A DNA stretch of 23,933 nt, taken from NCBI GenBank assembly GCA_043826085.1, contig JBDRQW010000090.1, positions 1 through 23,933 on the forward strand, written 5' to 3'. Position numbers and translations under genes: made by a program. Every line of letters starts with the position of its first letter. The first letter of the stretch is position 1. The notes below the pieces were generated by a model. That model was not told the DNA's origin and searched no databases. It saw only the letters and a list, made by a program, of their open reading frames with translations. This DNA is from CAXBYZ01 sp043826085. GTDB lineage: Bacteria; Patescibacteriota; Microgenomatia; UBA1400; CG1-02-47-37. Of this stretch, positions 20,849 through 23,933 are shown piece after piece.

Positions 20849-21946
20849 ATGTTAAAAATAATAAAAAATCTAAATACCAACTGGAATCTGTTTAACTCTC
20901 TTTTGAGTAAAATAAAAAAATTACTTGCTTTTCTAAAGCAAAAAAAACTTTTGACTGCTTTTTTAATTATCCTCATCACAGTCATCGGCTATCTTTCTTA
21001 TCAAAAATTTCGACCAAAAAGCCCGAAAGAACTCTACCAACTACAAGTTATTACCAACAAAGACATCAAACAAACCGTTTCCGCCTCAGGCTCCATTCAA
21101 TCACAGACTCAAGTTGACCTAAAATTTCAAACTGGCGGTCAACTGGCTTGGGTTGGGGTCAAAGAAGGGGACTATGTCCAAAAATGGCAAGCCTTAGCTT
21201 CTCTTGACCAAAAAGCTCTCAAAAAAACCTTTGAAAAATATCTTTACGACTATTCCAAAGAAAGAAATGACTTTGAAGAAGCCAAACAAGAAACTTACAA
21301 AGACACCATCGTCACCGACTCCATTAAAAGAATATTAGAAAAAAATCAATGGGATCTAAACAAGGCGGTTTTAGATGTTGAACTTTATGACATCACTCTA
21401 AAATACTCTAACTTAATCACTCCCATCCAAGGCATTGTCACCCACATAGACACTCCAATAGCCGGCGTCAACATCACTCCGGCCACCGCTGTTTTTACTG
21501 TTGCTGATCCCGAATTTTTAGAATTTGTGGCTCTAATAGACGAAGTCGACGTTGGCTTACTAAAAGCTTCTCAATCGGCTCAGATTATCCTAGATACCTA
21601 TCCAAACGACCCCATTGAAACTCATATTTCCTCAATTGACTTTAACTCATCCACCGACTCTTCCGGCAGCACCGTTTACCTGGTTAAATTTAAACTTTTA
21701 AATCCAAATTTAAATCGATACCGCTTAGGTATGAACGGAGAAGTCATCATCACTACCGCTCAAAAACAAAACGTTATCACCGTTCCCTATCAATCCATAT
21801 TAGAAAATGGTCAAACCCAAATTCAAGTTATAAAAAATGGTCAGCTAGAATTAAAAACAATCACCACCGGACTAATTAGCGAAGAGGATATCGAAATTAC
21901 CTCAGGTTTAGAACTGGGCCAAACAATAGTTGTAGGTAAAAAGTGA
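20849..21946 (+). CDS. Periplasmic-adaptor-like (MacA/HlyD family) exporter subunit
   Basis: A 365-aa membrane-fusion protein. One membrane helix (about 34-50) anchors it. The barrel/lipoyl motifs follow (GQLAWVGVKEGDYVQKWQ around 100-117), with a short helical hairpin (125-165) and then SNLITPIQGIVTHIDT (about 190-205), the returning lipoyl half. The C-terminal beta-barrel ends with GLISEEDIEITSGLELGQTIVVG. In a single-membrane cell such adaptors work with MacB-like ABC proteins to move peptides or lipids outward. It is the first of three genes, overlapping the ATPase start by GTGA. Confidence 0.88.
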   Translation: MLKIIKNLNTNWNLFNSLLSKIKKLLAFLKQKKLLTAFLIILITVIGYLSYQKFRPKSPKELYQLQVITNKDIKQTVSASGSIQSQTQVDLKFQTGGQLAWVGVKEGDYVQKWQALASLDQKALKKTFEKYLYDYSKERNDFEEAKQETYKDTIVTDSIKRILEKNQWDLNKAVLDVELYDITLKYSNLITPIQGIVTHIDTPIAGVNITPATAVFTVADPEFLEFVALIDEVDVGLLKASQSAQIILDTYPNDPIETHISSIDFNSSTDSSGSTVYLVKFKLLNPNLNRYRLGMNGEVIITTAQKQNVITVPYQSILENGQTQIQVIKNGQLELKTITTGLISEEDIEITSGLELGQTIVVGKK

Positions 21947-22632
21947 ACAGTCCCATCATCAAACTAAACCAAGCCTCAAAAACATATTACTTAGGCGATG
22001 ATGTGGTCAAAGCAGTTGACAATGTAACCCTCGAAATCCACAAAAAAGAGTACATCAGCATCTTAGGCTCATCAGGTTCAGGTAAATCCACCCTCATGTA
22101 TCTAATCGGTTTACTGGAAACCCCCACCTCCGGCCAAATTATCTTACACAATAAAGATATTTCCAAGCTAAACGACACCCAAATCTCAAAAATTCGAAAC
22201 AAAACCATCGGCTTTATTTTTCAATCCTTTAACTTAATCAATAAATTTACTGTTCTGGAAAATGTTTTACTGCCAACTACTTACGCAAAATCAAATCTCA
22301 AATTTAACCCTCAAAAAAAAGCTTTAAACCTGTTGGAAAAGTTCGGTATTTTAGACAGAAAAGATTTCTACCCCAATAAAATCTCCGGTGGCCAGCAACA
22401 AAGAGTGGCTATAGCCAGAGCCCTAATCATGAATCCGGAAATCATCCTAGCCGACGAACCGACCGGTAATCTAGACTCAAAAACCGGTCCCGAAATCTTA
22501 AAACTAATTGAAGGTCTCCATAAAGATTTTGACACTACCATCATCATGGTTACTCACGAAAAAGAAATCGCTAAAAGGGCCCAAAAGCAAATCTACATAA
22601 AAGATGGCCAAATTAGCAAAAAATATCTATGA
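21943..22632 (+). CDS. ABC transporter ATPase, MacB/LolD type
   Basis: A 229-aa ATPase with all motifs: Walker A GSSGSGKST (42-50), Q94, signature ISGGQQQ (147-153), Walker B with D171-E172 (LADEPTGNLD), and H205 in VTHE. It fits the group that drives MacB/FtsX-type permeases rather than classical importers. The start is GTG at 21943, overlapping the stop of the adaptor gene (GTGA); the stop overlaps the permease start (ATGA). The three are one translationally coupled operon. Confidence 0.95.
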   Translation: MNSPIIKLNQASKTYYLGDDVVKAVDNVTLEIHKKEYISILGSSGSGKSTLMYLIGLLETPTSGQIILHNKDISKLNDTQISKIRNKTIGFIFQSFNLINKFTVLENVLLPTTYAKSNLKFNPQKKALNLLEKFGILDRKDFYPNKISGGQQQRVAIARALIMNPEIILADEPTGNLDSKTGPEILKLIEGLHKDFDTTIIMVTHEKEIAKRAQKQIYIKDGQISKKYL

Positions 22633-23840
22633 AACCAAATAGCTTAAAACATCTCTTACTAACTACTTACGCCAACTTTAAAAGAAATAAAGTTAGAACT
22701 TTTCTAACTTCTTTAGGTATTACCATCGGAGTTATGTCCGTAGTTTTACTAAATGCTTTAGGCTTAGGTTTAAAAAACTTTCTAAAAGAGCAGTTTGAAA
22801 ATCTAGGTTCAAACATGGTTATGGTTATGCCGGGAAATGCTTTTAATGACGAAGAAGGAGTCGGCAATGCTTTTGGTCCGGGCCTCATCGGCGGAGTTTC
22901 TTTTGATGAAAAAGACTATCAAAACTTAGATAAAATTCCGGAAGCTGACTACGTTGTTCCGGTTTTTTTCAAAAGCGTTACCCTGGAATATAACGGCATC
23001 AAACAACTAGGCTACATTGAAGGGGCCAACCAAGATATCTTTCCAACCGTAAATCTAGTTCCCATCGCCGGCAGAATCTACACCAAGTCAGATCTTCAAA
23101 AAAAATCAAAAGTAACTGTTTTGGGTTTTGTGGTCGCCGAAAAACTATTTGATTCTCCGGAACAAGCCTTAGGCAAAACCATCAAAATCAACACTCATCG
23201 ATTTAAAGTTATTGGAGTCATCGAAAAAAAGGGGGACGGAGAAATGGACAACGCCGCCATCGTCCCTTACACCTCTACTTTTGGTAATTTAAATCCGGAC
23301 AAAACATTCTTTACAATCTATCTTGGAGTCAATAACGAAGACAACATTAGTCTTGTCAAAGAAAAAGCCAAAAATATTCTTGAAAAAAGATATGATTCAG
23401 AGGAGTTTTCTGTTACCGAACAAACAGAGATCTTAGGTACAGTCAATCAAATCTTTACGATTCTAAACGCAGTTTTGGTGGCCATCGGCTCAATTTCTTT
23501 AATAGTTGGCGGTATCGGTATCATGAATATTATGTACTCCACCGTCACCGAACGCACCAAAGAAATCGGTATCAGAAGGGCCATAGGTGCCACTCAGAAC
23601 GACATCCTTTTCCAATTTTTATCAGAATCTGTCATTCTCTCAATCTTTGGGGGTATCTTGGGCTTAAGCATCTCCGGTTTAATCGTTTTGGGAATCCGCA
23701 CCGTTTTTCCCGCCGCCATTAACTTACTTTCTGTTATCCTGGCAGTCGGAGTATCAACTCTCATTGGAGTTTTCTTTGGAGTCTTTCCGGCTAAAAGAGC
23801 AGCTAAATTAACTCCACTTGAAGCCATTAGATACGAATAA
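22629..23840 (+). CDS. ABC transporter permease, MacB/FtsX family
   Basis: A 403-aa permease with the family plan: a first membrane helix (about 23-48, FLTSLGITIGVMSVVLLNALG), a large extracytoplasmic MacB-PCD domain (50-265), and three C-terminal helices of the FtsX domain (about 275-300, 330-355, 362-390). It ends in the typical FPAKRAAKLTPLEAIRYE. The TERTKEIGIRRAIGA coupling helix that contacts the ATPase is intact. It probably exports a peptide, lipid or antibiotic-like compound together with the two upstream genes; the substrate cannot be told. Confidence 0.94.
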   Translation: MKPNSLKHLLLTTYANFKRNKVRTFLTSLGITIGVMSVVLLNALGLGLKNFLKEQFENLGSNMVMVMPGNAFNDEEGVGNAFGPGLIGGVSFDEKDYQNLDKIPEADYVVPVFFKSVTLEYNGIKQLGYIEGANQDIFPTVNLVPIAGRIYTKSDLQKKSKVTVLGFVVAEKLFDSPEQALGKTIKINTHRFKVIGVIEKKGDGEMDNAAIVPYTSTFGNLNPDKTFFTIYLGVNNEDNISLVKEKAKNILEKRYDSEEFSVTEQTEILGTVNQIFTILNAVLVAIGSISLIVGGIGIMNIMYSTVTERTKEIGIRRAIGATQNDILFQFLSESVILSIFGGILGLSISGLIVLGIRTVFPAAINLLSVILAVGVSTLIGVFFGVFPAKRAAKLTPLEAIRYE

Positions 23841-23841
23841 T

Positions 23842-23933
23842 ATGACTACAAAACTTATTATCAAAAAAACCGTTGCTTTAGGCTTAATATCTTCTTCCCT
23901 GGTTAGAACTTACCTCTCAATTACAGACGTTAT
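23842..23933 (+). CDS. Start of a further gene, cut by the window end
   Basis: ATG one base after the permease stop opens a frame running to the window end (MTTKLIIKKTVALGLISSS...). The basic start followed by a hydrophobic stretch resembles a signal peptide. It is probably the fourth gene of the exporter operon. Nothing more can be said from 30 codons. Confidence 0.55.
   Translation, partial: MTTKLIIKKTVALGLISSSLVRTYLSITDV

Overview
The window looks like the chromosome of a Patescibacteria (CPR) bacterium, probably from the Microgenomates side. This is inferred from the AT-rich sequence, very compact gene spacing, tRNA genes without an encoded CCA, small free-standing GIY-YIG proteins beside tRNAs, and many GC-rich perfect palindromes (CCTGCC...GGCAGG type). 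I could run no database search, so the lineage is provisional.

Left part (1-8908, + strand): a defence-type island read as one tightly packed train. It contains a 5'-truncated type IIG restriction-modification enzyme, a Shedu (SduA) nuclease, two unrecognised membrane proteins, a PD-(D/E)XK nuclease-like protein, a DUF559/Vsr-like nuclease, and a protein in which a zinc ribbon separates two similar-looking helical halves. A membrane-anchored trypsin-like protease (8909-10201) directly abuts the last of these. The stretch 10202-10764 has no gene and is full of hairpin-forming repeats.

Middle (10765-18205): tRNA-Phe, tRNA-Val, a GIY-YIG gene and a broken tRNA 5' half lie on the - strand. Next come the one-carbon operon glyA-fhs-folD (- strand), a ParA-like ATPase, tRNA-Leu(GAG), a DUF3800 gene interrupted by a stop codon, tRNA-Leu(CAG) and a lysozyme-fold exported protein.

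Right part (18303-23933, + strand): murT-gatD (amidation of lipid II), a second GIY-YIG/tRNA arrangement, a MacAB-like exporter operon of three overlapping genes, and the start of a further gene.

The most unusual feature occurs twice, at 10869-11257 (- strand) and 20308-20828 (+ strand). Each time there is a tRNA 5' half carrying an 18-20 bp perfect palindrome just after TAGA of the D-arm. The tRNA breaks off inside the anticodon. A GIY-YIG nuclease ORF starts about 5 nt later, and an intact tRNA starts 2-7 nt after the ORF stop. At the Leu site the intact tRNA has the same anticodon (UAG) as the broken one, and a 42-bp direct repeat flanks the inserted unit. The two nuclease genes are strongly diverged. 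I read this as a minimal tRNA-targeting mobile cassette, a GIY-YIG nuclease plus a replacement tRNA, that I do not know to have been described.
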